Shown piece by piece: positions 26,002 to 33,974 of a DNA stretch of 64,000 nucleotides (positions are counted from its first letter, which is position 1; every line of letters begins with the position of its first letter). This DNA comes from JACCTU01 sp963798985 (lineage in GTDB: Bacteria; Actinomycetota; Thermoleophilia; Gaiellales; Gaiellaceae). Location: the NCBI GenBank assembly GCA_963798985.1, contig CAWCVL010000007.1:434001-498000 (forward strand). The letters run 5' to 3'. Made by a program: the position numbers and the translations under genes. The notes below the pieces were generated by a model. The model did not search any database and was not told the origin of the DNA. It saw only the letters and a program-made list of their open reading frames with translations.

Positions 26002-27144
26002 GTGCCGGAGAAGCGCTACCTGATGACCCCGGGGCCGACGCCTGTGCCTCCGGAAGTGCTCGCCGCGATGGCCGAGCCGGTCGTGCACCATCGCAGCCCC
26101 GACTTCCGCGTCGTGCTCGAGCGCTGCCTCGGCCGCCTCGGCGAGGTGTTCCGCACCGAGGCGCCCGTGCTGATGTTCACGTCGTCGGGAACCGCGGCGA
26201 TGGAGTCAGCAGTCTCGAACCTGCTCTCGCCCGGCGACCGCGCGACCGTCGTCTCGTGCGGCTACTTCGGCGAGCGCTGGCAGGCGATTGCCGGTGCCTA
26301 CGGCGCCGACGTCGACGCGCTCGCCTACGAGTGGGGTGAGGTGCCGTCCGCCGACGAGCTCGCGGCGCGACTCGCCGAGCGCCCCGCGAAGGCGGTGTAC
26401 CTGACGCACTCGGAGACCTCCACCGGGGTCGTCGCCGACGTGCGCGCACTTGCCGCCGTCGCGAAGGAGGCCGGTGCGCTCGTCGTCGTCGATGCGATCT
26501 CGAGCCTCGGGGCCGTACCGCTCGAGACCGACGCGTGGGGGATCGACGTCGTCTGCTCCGGCTCGCAGAAGGCGTTGATGACGCCGCCGGGGCTGGCGTT
26601 CGCCTCGGTCTCGGCTGCGGCAGACGCGGCGCGCGGGACCTCGCCGCGCTTCTACCTCGACTGGGAGCGCACGCGCAAGGCCCAGGAGAAGCTCGACGCA
26701 GCCTTCACGCCCGCGGTCTCGATCATCGCGGGGCTCGACGTCGCGCTCGGGCTCCTGCTCGACGAAGGCCTGGAGCCCGCGTTCGAGCGGCACGTGCGGC
26801 TCGGCCGCGCCTGCCGAGAAGGCGCGAAGGCGATGGGGCTCGAGCTCTTCTCGCCGGACGACGACAGCTCCGCGGTCGTCACCGCGATCCGCGCTCCGGA
26901 GGGGATCGACTCCGGCGACGTCGTGCTGGCGCTCCGCGACAAGCACGGCATCACGATCGCGAACGGGCAGGGCGCGCTCAAGGGACAGATCTTCCGGATC
27001 GGCCACATCGGCTGGTTCGACGTGTTCGACATCACGACCGCGCTGGCCGCGGTCGAGCTCTCGCTCGCGGAGCTCGGCGCCGACGTCGAGCGTGGCGTCG
27101 CCACCGCGCGCGCGCTCGAGGTCTACGAAGGCGCCCCGGTTTGA
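26002..27144 (+). CDS. Class V aminotransferase (alanine-glyoxylate / phosphoserine type)
   Basis: 380 residues; GTG at 26002, 9 nt after TAGGCT. N-terminal RYLMTPGPTPVPPEVLAAM and VVHHRSPDF are typical of the AGAT/SerC-like clade. PLP lysine is Lys190 in CSGSQKALMTPPG; STGVVADVRAL binds the cofactor phosphate region. The gene overlaps serA by 4 nt, and no SerC of the standard kind is present nearby, so the likely job is transamination of 3-phosphohydroxypyruvate in serine synthesis. Alternatives are alanine-glyoxylate or serine-glyoxylate aminotransferase. Confidence 0.85.
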   Translation: MPEKRYLMTPGPTPVPPEVLAAMAEPVVHHRSPDFRVVLERCLGRLGEVFRTEAPVLMFTSSGTAAMESAVSNLLSPGDRATVVSCGYFGERWQAIAGAYGADVDALAYEWGEVPSADELAARLAERPAKAVYLTHSETSTGVVADVRALAAVAKEAGALVVVDAISSLGAVPLETDAWGIDVVCSGSQKALMTPPGLAFASVSAAADAARGTSPRFYLDWERTRKAQEKLDAAFTPAVSIIAGLDVALGLLLDEGLEPAFERHVRLGRACREGAKAMGLELFSPDDDSSAVVTAIRAPEGIDSGDVVLALRDKHGITIANGQGALKGQIFRIGHIGWFDVFDITTALAAVELSLAELGADVERGVATARALEVYEGAPV

Positions 27145-28718
27145 GCCGGCAACGCGTCCTCGTCCGCGAGCCCATCGCCGACGCGGGCGTGAAACTGCTG
27201 AAGGACCGATTCGACGTCGACGTCGAGACGAACGGCGACCTTGCCGAACGAATCGGCGACTACGACGCGATCGTGATCCGCTCCGCGACGAAGCTGACCG
27301 CCGAGCTGATCGAGCGGGGCGCGAAGCTGAAGGTCATCGGGCGCGCCGGCGTGGGGGTGGACAACGTCGACGTCGAGGCCGCGACGCGTCGAGGGATCGT
27401 CGTCGCGAACGCGCCGGAGTCGACCGTCGTCTCGGCCGCGGAGCACGCGGTCGGGCTGCTCGTCGCGCTCGCACGGAACATCCCGCAGGCGCACGCGGCG
27501 CTCAAACAGGGCCGCTGGGAGCGCTCGAAATGGGGCGGTGTCGAGCTCTCGGGGAAGACGCTCGGCGTGCTCGGCTTCGGGAGGATCGGGCAGCAGGTCG
27601 CGCGCCGGGCAAGTGGCCTCGGGATGCGCGTCGTCGCCTACGACCCATTCGTCGCGAAGGAGCGCTACCGCGAGCTCGGGGTGGAGCGCGCGGAATCGAT
27701 GGACGCCTTGCTCCAAGACGCGGAGTTCCTGACTCTGCACCTCCCGCTGGGGCCGGAGACGCGCGGGATCGTCAATCGCGACGTGTTCGCCCGCATGCGG
27801 GACGGGACGCGACTCGTGAACGCGGCCCGCGGTGAGCTCATCGACGAGGAGGCGCTCGTCGAGGCGCTCGAGAGCGGGAAGCTCGCCGGCGCCGCGCTCG
27901 ACGTCTTCTCGAGCGAGCCGTACTCGGGCCCGCTGCTGGAGCTCGACAACGTGATCGTGACTCCGCACCTCGCCGCCTCGACCGAGGAGGCGCAGGACCG
28001 GGCGGGGGTGATCGTCGCCGAGCAGGTCGCGGCCGCGCTCGAAGGCGGCCTCGTCACGAACGCCGTCAACATCCCTGCGATCAGGCCGGAGGATCTCGAC
28101 GTCCTCGGCCCGTACGTTCCGCTCGCTGCGAAGCTCGGGCGACTCGCGATGGAGCTGGCGGCGGGTCGAGCCGCGCAGATCGAGCTCTCGTACTACGGGA
28201 CACTCGCGCAGTACGACACGCGCCTGCTGACGGTGGCGGCGCTGAACGGCGCGTTCCAGGGCCGCGCCGACGTGCCGGTGAACTACGTCAATGCGCCGCT
28301 GATCGCGGCGGAGCGCGGGATCGAGGTCAACGAAGAGCGCCGGCGCAGCTCGCGCGACTACACGAACCTGATCCGCGTCCGAGTGCGCGAGAACGGCGAC
28401 GAAGTGACGGTCGCGGGCACGACGATCGGACGTGACAACCGCTTCTGGCTCGTCAACGCGCTCGGGTTCGAGCTCGACATCGAGCTCTCGGCGTTGATGG
28501 TCTTCTTCCGCTACGACGACGTACCGGGTGTGATCGGTCGCGTGGGCACGCTCTTCGGGCAGCAGAACGTCAACATCGCGAACATGGCTGTCTCGCGAAG
28601 CCGCAGGGGCGGGAAGGCGCTGATGGCGCTCTCGCTCGACACGACTCCGCCCCCCGAGCTCGTCGAGGCCGTGCGGTCGGAAGGCTTCGACGATGCCCGA
28701 ATCATCGACCTCGGCTGA
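27141..28718 (+). CDS. serA: D-3-phosphoglycerate dehydrogenase
   Basis: 525 residues, the long form. TTG 27141 lies in the stop of the aminotransferase (TTGA). Substrate-binding N-terminus, NAD-binding LGVLGFGRIGQQVARRA, active-site Arg/Glu/His region (NAARGELIDEEALVEAL, VTPHLAASTEEAQ), an intervening allosteric domain from about residue 315 and a C-terminal ACT domain (MVFFRYDDVPGVIGRVGTLF...VNIANMAVSR) expected to mediate serine feedback. Oxidises 3-phosphoglycerate, the first step of serine synthesis. Confidence 0.95.
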   Translation: MSRQRVLVREPIADAGVKLLKDRFDVDVETNGDLAERIGDYDAIVIRSATKLTAELIERGAKLKVIGRAGVGVDNVDVEAATRRGIVVANAPESTVVSAAEHAVGLLVALARNIPQAHAALKQGRWERSKWGGVELSGKTLGVLGFGRIGQQVARRASGLGMRVVAYDPFVAKERYRELGVERAESMDALLQDAEFLTLHLPLGPETRGIVNRDVFARMRDGTRLVNAARGELIDEEALVEALESGKLAGAALDVFSSEPYSGPLLELDNVIVTPHLAASTEEAQDRAGVIVAEQVAAALEGGLVTNAVNIPAIRPEDLDVLGPYVPLAAKLGRLAMELAAGRAAQIELSYYGTLAQYDTRLLTVAALNGAFQGRADVPVNYVNAPLIAAERGIEVNEERRRSSRDYTNLIRVRVRENGDEVTVAGTTIGRDNRFWLVNALGFELDIELSALMVFFRYDDVPGVIGRVGTLFGQQNVNIANMAVSRSRRGGKALMALSLDTTPPPELVEAVRSEGFDDARIIDLG

Positions 28719-29187
28719 AGCTCGCGGCGACCGCTGGGTCGTCGCGCAGTTCGTCTTGATGGCGCTCGTGCTCGCCGCGGGCTGGCTTCCGCCCGGCTGG
28801 CCGGGGCTCGCCGACTGGGTGCTGCCGGCCGTCGGTGCGGTCTGCTCGCTCCTCGGCGCACTCGTCGCCGTGTGGGCGTTGCGCACGCTCGAGCTAGCGG
28901 CGACGCCGTTCCCGCGACCTCGCGAGGGCGGACGGTTGATCGACACCGGCCCGTACGAGTATGTGCGGCATCCGATCTACAGCGCCGGCTTGCTCTTCTT
29001 CGCCGGCTACGCGCTCGCCACGAGCCCGGCCGCGTTCGTTCCGCTGGTCGCGCTCCTGGTGCTGTGGTGGAACAAGGCGGCGCTGGAGGAGGAGCTACTC
29101 GAGCGGCGCTACCCCGAGTACCGCGACTACCGCGCCCGCGTGCCCGGCGCGTTCGTGCCTAGGCCGGCTTCGGCTTCCGCGGATTGA
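28693..29187 (+). CDS. Isoprenylcysteine carboxyl methyltransferase-like membrane protein
   Basis: 164 residues with four hydrophobic segments. The motif GPYEYVRHPIYSAGLLFFAG followed by EEELLERRYPEYRDYRARVP is the SAM-binding signature of ICMT/PEMT-type membrane methyltransferases. Bacterial members have diverse or unknown acceptors. The ATG at 28693 is 26 nt inside serA, which implies translational coupling, but a later start is possible. Confidence 0.85.
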   Translation: MPESSTSAEARGDRWVVAQFVLMALVLAAGWLPPGWPGLADWVLPAVGAVCSLLGALVAVWALRTLELAATPFPRPREGGRLIDTGPYEYVRHPIYSAGLLFFAGYALATSPAAFVPLVALLVLWWNKAALEEELLERRYPEYRDYRARVPGAFVPRPASASAD

Positions 29188-29214
29188 GGCTGCGCGGCCG
29201 ATACGGTTTCGCAC

Positions 29215-29707
29215 GTGCTCCCCGAGCCCGTCCAGCGCGTGGCCGACTTCCTCCGCACGGCGCGGGCGGAGGCTCGCCTCGAGGAGTTCCCCGAGGAGAT
29301 CCCGACCGTGACGTGACGTGGCGAAGGCGCTCGGCGTCGACCCCGGCCAGATCGTCAAGACCCTGGTCTTCGTCTGCGACGGCCGCCCGGTCGTCGTCCT
29401 CGTCCCGGGCGACCGGCGGGCGGACGGAGCCAAGGTCGCAAGGGCCGTCGGGGCGGCCTCGGCCAGGGTGGCCACCCGGGACGAGGTCCTGGCCGCGACC
29501 GGCTTTCCTCCAGGGGCCGTGGCCCCGTTTCCGCTGCCCCAGATCGAGACGATCCTGCTGGAACGGACGCTGATGGCCGAGGACCAGGTCTGGGTCGGGG
29601 CGGGCTCCGAACGCCACCTGGCCAGGCTTCCGGCGCCCGAGCTCCTGCGCCTCTCGAGGGCCCGCCAGATGGACGCTGTCGAGGAACACACATACCATTC
29701 GGGTTGA
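29215..29707 (+). CDS. YbaK/EbsC-family aminoacyl-tRNA deacylase, one frameshift
   Basis: GTG at 29215, 7 nt after TACGGT. The first 33 residues (LPEPVQRVADFLRTARAEAR...PEEIPTV) meet a stop at 29314; one base fewer near 29310 joins DVAKALGVDPGQIVKTLVFV. The family core is then VVLVPGDRRADGAKVAR and FPLPQIETILLERTLM. About 163 residues. Such proteins clear mischarged tRNA, for example Cys-tRNA(Pro), or are free-standing ProX-like editors. The break is probably a sequence error. Confidence 0.8.
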
Positions 29708-29734
29708 CCGTCGACCCGAGAAGGAGGCGCTGCG

Positions 29735-30661
29735 GTGGAGGAAACCGAGAAGATCTGGATGAACGGCGAGCTCGTCGACTGGGCAGATGCGAAGGTCCAC
29801 GTCGGCACTCACGGACTCCACTATGGCTCGGGCGTGTTCGAGGGGATCCGCTGCTACGAGACCCCGAAGGGCCCGGCAGTCTTCCGGCTTCACGACCACC
29901 TGCAGCGTCTGCACGATTCGGCGCGCCTGCTCTACATGGAGCTCCCGTACTCGATCGACGAGCTGCGCGACGCGTGCCACGAGTTGATCGGCGTCAACGG
30001 CCTGCCCGAGTGCTACCTCCGCCCGATCGCGTTCTACGGCTACGGCCAGCTCGGCGTTGCTGCGCGTGACAATCCCGTCGAGACCGTGATCATGAGCTGG
30101 CCCTGGGGCGCCTACCTCGGCGACGACGGGATGGCGAACGGGATCCGCGGAAAGATCTCCAGCTGGCAGCGCATCGGGCCGAACGTGATCCCGCACGTCG
30201 CCAAGGCGACCGGCGTGTACCTCAACTCGATGCTCGCGGTCACGGAGGCGATTCGCGCCGGCTACGACGAAGCGATCCTGCTCACGGCGGAAGGGACGAT
30301 CGCGGACGGCTCCGGCGAGAACATTTTCATCGTCAAGAACGGCACGATCTCCACGCCCGCGCTCTCGACGTCGATCCTTCCGGGGATCACGCGGGACACG
30401 ATCATCCAGATCGCTCAGGACCTCGGGTACGCGGTCGAGGAGACCGACCTGATCCGCTCCGACCTCTACCTCGCCGACGAGGTGTTCATGTGCGGCACCG
30501 CCGCCGAAGTGACGCCGCTCCGCTCCGTCGACGACTACGAGCTCGGAGTCGGGCCGGTGACGCTCGAGATCCAGAAGGCGTACCTGGCGACGGTGCGCGG
30601 CCAGAGCGAGCGCTGGTCGCAGTGGCTCGACCACACGGTTTCGCGCACGCCGGCCGCTTGA
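29735..30661 (+). CDS. ilvE: Branched-chain amino acid aminotransferase
   Basis: 308 residues; GTG start with AGAAGGAGG 7 nt upstream. Fold-type IV aminotransferase: HVGTHGLHYGSGVFEGIRCY at the N-terminus, PLP lysine Lys157 in PHVAKATGVYLNS, EGTIADGSGENIFIVK for the phosphate-binding region and EVFMCGTAAEVTPLRSVD near the C-terminus. Catalyses the last step of Leu, Ile and Val synthesis. Its stop overlaps the TTG of the DegT-type gene. Confidence 0.93.
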   Translation: MEETEKIWMNGELVDWADAKVHVGTHGLHYGSGVFEGIRCYETPKGPAVFRLHDHLQRLHDSARLLYMELPYSIDELRDACHELIGVNGLPECYLRPIAFYGYGQLGVAARDNPVETVIMSWPWGAYLGDDGMANGIRGKISSWQRIGPNVIPHVAKATGVYLNSMLAVTEAIRAGYDEAILLTAEGTIADGSGENIFIVKNGTISTPALSTSILPGITRDTIIQIAQDLGYAVEETDLIRSDLYLADEVFMCGTAAEVTPLRSVDDYELGVGPVTLEIQKAYLATVRGQSERWSQWLDHTVSRTPAA

Positions 30662-31788
30662 CCCACGCAACGACGCGGATTCCGCTTTCGCGCCCGTACC
30701 TGGGCGAGCGGGAGGAGGAGCTCGTGCTCGACGTCCTACGGTCGGGCCGGCTCTCGCTCGGGCCGACGATCGAGCGCTTCGAGGAGCTCATCGCGGAGCG
30801 CACCGGCGCGCCGTACGCGGTCGCGCTCTCGAGCGGCACCGCGGGCCTGCACCTGCTCGCGCGGGCCGCCGGCCTCGGGCCGGGGGACGAGGCGATCACG
30901 TCACCTTTTTCCTTTGTGGCGTCGGCGAACTGCTTCGTCGTTGAGGGTGCGACGCCCGTCTTCGCGGACATCGACCCGCGTACGCTCAATCTCGACCCGG
31001 CGGCGGTCGAAGCGGCGATCACCGAGCGGACCAAGGCGATCGTTGCGGTCGACATCTTCGGCTACCCCTGCGAGCTCGACGAGCTGCGCGCACTCGCCGA
31101 CAAGCACGACCTCGTCCTGATCGACGACTCGTGCGAAGCGCTCGGCGCCGAGTACAAGGGCGCGCCGCTCGGCTCGCACGGGCCGAGCTCGGTCTTCGCC
31201 TTCTACCCGAACAAGCAGATCACCACCGGCGAGGGCGGCGTCGTGACGACGCACTCTGAGGACGAGTCGCGGCTGCTCCGGAGTCTGAGCAACCAGGGGC
31301 GCTCGTACGAGAGCGGCCGCTGGTTCCACCACCCGTACCTTGGCCTCAACTACCGCTGGACCGACCTGCAGGCCGCCGTGGGAGTCGCGCAGCTCGAGAA
31401 GCTCGACGAGATCCTCGCGCTTCGGAGCGCAGCGGCGGCGCGCTACGACGAGCTCCTTGCCGGAATGGACGGCGTCGAGACGCCCCTGCCCGACGACGCC
31501 GACCACACCCGCTCGTGGTTCGTCTACGTCGTCCTGCTCGACGAGGGCATCGACCGGACGCGCGTCGCGGCGGAGCTCGCCGAGCAGGGGATCGAGTGCG
31601 GGGAGTACCTGCCGTGCATCCACCTGCAGCCGTACATGCGCGCGTCGTACGGGTTCGCGGAGGGCCTCTGCCCGATTGCCGAGGACGCGAGCCGGCGGAC
31701 GCTTGCCCTGCCGTTCTTCCCGCAGCTCGAACGGGAAGACCAGGAGCGTGTCGCTTCCGCGCTTTCGGGGGCGCTCGCGGCGCAATAA
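30658..31788 (+). CDS. DegT/DnrJ/EryC1-family sugar aminotransferase
   Basis: 376 residues from TTG 30658, overlapping the ilvE stop (TTGA). N-terminal IPLSRPYLGEREEELVLDVL, ALSSGTAGLHLLARAAGL, DDSCEALGAEYKG, PLP lysine Lys186 in FYPNKQITTGEGG, NYRWTDLQAAVGVAQLEKL. These PLP enzymes aminate a nucleotide-linked keto-sugar for surface polysaccharide or antibiotic sugars. No other sugar-nucleotide gene is near, so the product is unknown. Confidence 0.9.
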   Translation: MTHATTRIPLSRPYLGEREEELVLDVLRSGRLSLGPTIERFEELIAERTGAPYAVALSSGTAGLHLLARAAGLGPGDEAITSPFSFVASANCFVVEGATPVFADIDPRTLNLDPAAVEAAITERTKAIVAVDIFGYPCELDELRALADKHDLVLIDDSCEALGAEYKGAPLGSHGPSSVFAFYPNKQITTGEGGVVTTHSEDESRLLRSLSNQGRSYESGRWFHHPYLGLNYRWTDLQAAVGVAQLEKLDEILALRSAAAARYDELLAGMDGVETPLPDDADHTRSWFVYVVLLDEGIDRTRVAAELAEQGIECGEYLPCIHLQPYMRASYGFAEGLCPIAEDASRRTLALPFFPQLEREDQERVASALSGALAAQ

Positions 31789-31795
31789 TCAGGGG

Positions 31796-32155
31796 GTGTC
31801 CACCGGCCCGACCCGGATGGTGTTTCTCGGCTTCGGCAAGTTCGCCCGCGCCGACAAGATCTACGCGCTCGAGCCGCTCTCCGGCAAGGATCGCGGGCAC
31901 GGCGCTCGCACGCGCGTCTGGGTGGAAGGCGTGCCCGAGCCGATCGTCGCCTCGCGGACCGAGCGGACGATCGTCTCCGAGATGGGCGGCGACTTCGCCC
32001 TCCGCTCGCAGCTCATCGACCAAGGTGTTGAGCTCGCCGAGCGGCTGCTGCAGCAGACGGACACCGGCCGCGTCGACCTGAACGACCTGAGCCGCCGCGC
32101 GCGCCGCCTGCTCGAGGCGACCGCGCAGCCGCCCGACGACAGCCAGCTCTTCTGA
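31796..32155 (+). CDS. RemA-like (DUF370) protein with C-terminal extension
   Basis: 119 residues from GTG 31796, 7 nt after the DegT stop. The first 70 residues align by eye with RemA: MVFLGFGKFARADKIYALEP recalls the INIGFGN-xxxANRxxxI start and RTRVWVEGVPEPIVASRTER recalls the GRRTRAVVxxDSDHVILSA end. A helical tail (QLIDQGVELAERLLQQ) of about 45 residues is extra. In Bacillus RemA is a DNA-binding activator of matrix genes; a regulatory role here is inference. Followed immediately by an MFS gene. Confidence 0.55.
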   Translation: MSTGPTRMVFLGFGKFARADKIYALEPLSGKDRGHGARTRVWVEGVPEPIVASRTERTIVSEMGGDFALRSQLIDQGVELAERLLQQTDTGRVDLNDLSRRARRLLEATAQPPDDSQLF

Positions 32156-33414
32156 CCGAGCCAGGCCCGGAACGTCCCGGCGTCCTCGCACGGCTGTCGC
32201 GGGTCGCCGTCGACGTCCGGCCCCTTCGCTCGTCGCAACCATTCCGCCGTCTCTGGTTCGGAACCGGCATCTCGGCGATCGGCAGCCAGATCACGACCGT
32301 CGCGATCCCGATCCAGGTCTGGGACGAGACGCACTCGACGATCATGGTCGGCCTGCTCGGGATCGCGGCGCTCGTGCCGTTGCTCACGGTCTCGATCGTC
32401 GCCGGCGCGGTCGCCGACGCCGTCGACCGCAGACGCCTCCTGCTCGTCTCCGACCTGGGGCTCGCGGCGGTCACCGTCGTGCTCCTCCTCAACGCGCTCG
32501 CGGGCGACCCGAGCCTGCCGCTCCTGTTCGTGTGCGAGGCCGCCGCGACGGCGGCGTACGCGTTCCAGCGCCCGGCACGGAACGCGCTCACGCCGAAGCT
32601 CGTGCCGGACGATCAGCTGCTCGCAGCGATCGCGGTCGAGGACGTCGTGTTCAACCTCTCGCGCGTGGCGGGGCCTGCACTCGCCGGCCTGCTGATCGGC
32701 ACAGTCGGCTTCGCGGGCGCCTACGCCTTCGACCTCGCGACCTTCGGCGCCTCGCTCGTGGCGATCTGGCTCTTGCCGCGCCTGCCGAAGATCGAGGACG
32801 CGGAAAGTGTGAGCCTGCGCTCGATTCTCGACGGGTTCAGGCTGGTCGTTCGCGAGCCCGCGCTGCTCGGGATCTTCACCGTCGACACGGTGGCGATGAT
32901 CTTCGGGATGCCGAGCGCGCTCTTCCCCGCGTTCGGCGAGGCGCTCGGGGGCGGCGCCTCGACGGTGGGGTTGCTGTACGCCGCGCCATCCGCCGGCGCG
33001 CTCGTCGCGTCGGTCTTTTCGGGCTGGATGACGCGGGTGCGCAGGCAAGGGCTCGGCGTCTGCGTCGCGGCCGCGGGGTGGGGGGTGGCGATCGCGGCGT
33101 TCGGGTTCGCGACGAGCATCCCGCTCGCGCTCCTGATGCTTGCGTTCGCCGGCGGCGCCGACTTCGTCAGCGCGGTGCTGCGCTCGACGATCCTGCTCCA
33201 GGTGACGCCCGACTCGATGCGCGGTCGCCTCTCGGGGATCGAGCTCGCACAGGTCGCGGGAACGCCTGCGCTCGGCAACCTCGAGGCCGGCCTGCTCGCG
33301 TCGTTGGTGGGGATTCGCGCGTCCGTGGTCTCGGGCGGCGTTCTCTGCGTCATCGGGACGGCGGTCGTCGCACTCGCGCTGCCCGCGTTCCGCCGCTACG
33401 AGAAGCCGGCGTGA
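32152..33414 (+). CDS. MFS exporter (EntS-like)
   Basis: About 420 residues, twelve predicted helices. Starting regions: PFRRLWFGTGISAIGSQITT (helix 1), GAVADAVDRRRLLLVSD is the MFS A-motif, ARNALTPKLVPDDQLLAAIA is typical of EntS-like exporters. The first in-frame ATG (32344) would delete helix 1; the frame is open back to CTG 32152, which overlaps the previous stop (CTGA) like the other junctions in the window. Substrate unknown. The glycosylase gene overlaps its stop by 4 nt. Confidence 0.8.
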   Translation: MTEPGPERPGVLARLSRVAVDVRPLRSSQPFRRLWFGTGISAIGSQITTVAIPIQVWDETHSTIMVGLLGIAALVPLLTVSIVAGAVADAVDRRRLLLVSDLGLAAVTVVLLLNALAGDPSLPLLFVCEAAATAAYAFQRPARNALTPKLVPDDQLLAAIAVEDVVFNLSRVAGPALAGLLIGTVGFAGAYAFDLATFGASLVAIWLLPRLPKIEDAESVSLRSILDGFRLVVREPALLGIFTVDTVAMIFGMPSALFPAFGEALGGGASTVGLLYAAPSAGALVASVFSGWMTRVRRQGLGVCVAAAGWGVAIAAFGFATSIPLALLMLAFAGGADFVSAVLRSTILLQVTPDSMRGRLSGIELAQVAGTPALGNLEAGLLASLVGIRASVVSGGVLCVIGTAVVALALPAFRRYEKPA

Positions 33415-33974
33415 TCGGGCGCGGCTTCTTCGCGCGCTCGGTGCACGAGGTGGCGCCCGACCTGATCGGCGTCACGTTCCTGTGCGACGGCGTGGGCGGC
33501 ATGATCGTCGAGGTCGAGGCCTACGACCACGAAGACCCGGCGGCCCACGGCTATCGCGGCCGCACGGCCAGGAACGCGTCGATGTTCGGCCCACCCGGCC
33601 ACGCCTACGTCTACCGCTCGTACGGGGTCCACTGGTGCGTGAACTTCGTCTGCGAGGAGGAGGGGTCGGCGTCGGCCGTGTTGATCCGTGCGCTCGAGCC
33701 GACTCACGGGATCGAGTCGATGCGCGACCGGCGCAAAACGGACGATGTGCGCGCGCTCTGCTCCGGGCCGGGGAAGCTCACGCAGGCGCTCGGGATCACG
33801 GGAGCGCACGACGGGCTCCCTCTGGATTGCCCGCCGTTCGAGCTCGTGCCGCGAGAGGCCGAGCCGGAGCTCGTCTGCGGCCCGCGGATCGGGATCAGCA
33901 AAGCGATTGACCAGCCCTGGCGCTACGGGCTCGCGGGCTCGCGCTTTCTCAGCCGCGCCCTACGACCAGGCTGA
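33411..33974 (+). CDS. 3-methyladenine DNA glycosylase (AAG/MPG family)
   Basis: 187 residues from GTG 33411 within the MFS stop (GTGA). Core motifs: IVEVEAYDHEDPAAHGYRG holds the catalytic Glu, FGPPGHAYVYRSYGVHWCVN the intercalating and base-pocket residues, and CSGPGKLTQALGITGAHDG the conserved GPGKL. Excises alkylated purines such as 3-methyladenine. Its last 26 bases overlap, tail to tail, the PBP gene. Confidence 0.9.
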   Translation: MIGRGFFARSVHEVAPDLIGVTFLCDGVGGMIVEVEAYDHEDPAAHGYRGRTARNASMFGPPGHAYVYRSYGVHWCVNFVCEEEGSASAVLIRALEPTHGIESMRDRRKTDDVRALCSGPGKLTQALGITGAHDGLPLDCPPFELVPREAEPELVCGPRIGISKAIDQPWRYGLAGSRFLSRALRPG

